From JBHIET01 sp046760785 (GTDB taxonomy: Bacteria; Chloroflexota; Anaerolineae; B4-G1), in the NCBI GenBank assembly GCA_046760785.1, contig JBHIET010000020.1, forward strand, positions 1 to 47,664: DNA of 47,664 nt. The letters are read 5' to 3'. The notes beneath the pieces are model-generated. The model saw nothing but the letters and a program-made list of their open reading frames with translations. It made no database searches and was not told where the DNA came from. The position numbers and the translations under genes are program-made. Numbering within the stretch: the stretch's first letter is position 1; the number at the start of each line of letters is the position of its first letter. Below are positions 47,630-47,664 of the stretch, piece after piece.

Positions 47630-47664
47630 ACTGCCAGACTGCGGAAGTCTCGAAGGTGCTCCGC

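Overview
The window looks like a chromosomal segment of a GC-rich member of the Chloroflexota, most likely an Anaerolineae-type lineage. This is an inference from three things: the gene set (menaquinone genes, proofreading PolA, very large secreted proteins built from Ig-like and calcium-binding repeats, C-termini of the YLP-hydrophobic type), the abundance of short dispersed palindromic repeats both between and inside genes, and the many NTase/HEPN modules. No rRNA is present to settle it.

Layout. 1-3.4 kb: a PAS-domain gene cut off by a dispersed repeat, a lipoprotein metallophosphoesterase and two tandem Hsp20 genes. 3.4-9.7 kb (+): receiver-Roadblock protein, DNA polymerase I, then menA-menG-methyltransferase. 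9.7-12.5 kb (-): prfA-prmC-HAD phosphatase. 12.5-14.1 kb (-): a mntA-hepT toxin-antitoxin pair and an xdhC remnant. prfA and mntA are driven by near-identical duplicated promoter-plus-leader blocks. 14.4 kb: tRNA-Arg(CCG). 14.8-23.8 kb (-): a roughly 2,991-residue secreted protein. 24.1-28.3 kb (+): iscS-mnmA, then a cluster of two single-domain retropepsin-like proteases, a membrane protein and a YtxH protein. 28.4-31.2 kb (-): NAD(P)HX repair enzyme, an SDR-family epimerase and tRNA-Arg(UCU). 31.4-33.4 kb (-): an unrecognised two-gene operon with a strong promoter. 33.5 kb (+): a DUF2007 gene.

33.8-43.9 kb (-) is a tight four-gene operon: a double adenylate-cyclase/AAA ATPase/TPR sensor, a C25 (gingipain-like) secreted protease with five perfect GKWGAI repeats, a DUF192 protein and a LysM/M23 cell-wall protein. 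The cyclase domains appear to split one active site between them, as the two halves of mammalian adenylyl cyclase do. The operon suggests a cytosolic nucleotide-signalling sensor co-expressed with envelope proteolysis and wall remodelling.

44.2-47.6 kb (-): a single-chain fusion of the MntA and HepT functions, an adenosine-specific kinase, a CheY-like regulator, and a decayed HEPN/NTase pair fused to the relic of a surface-protein beta domain. NTase/HEPN modules therefore appear three times in three states: two-gene, fused and decayed.

The best candidates for undescribed biology are the cyclase-protease operon with its GKWGAI repeats, the four TTTCAA repeats spaced exactly 11 bp apart between the giant gene and iscS, the duplicated promoter-leader cassette, repeats inserted in frame into enzymes, and the unknown 31.4-33.4 kb operon.
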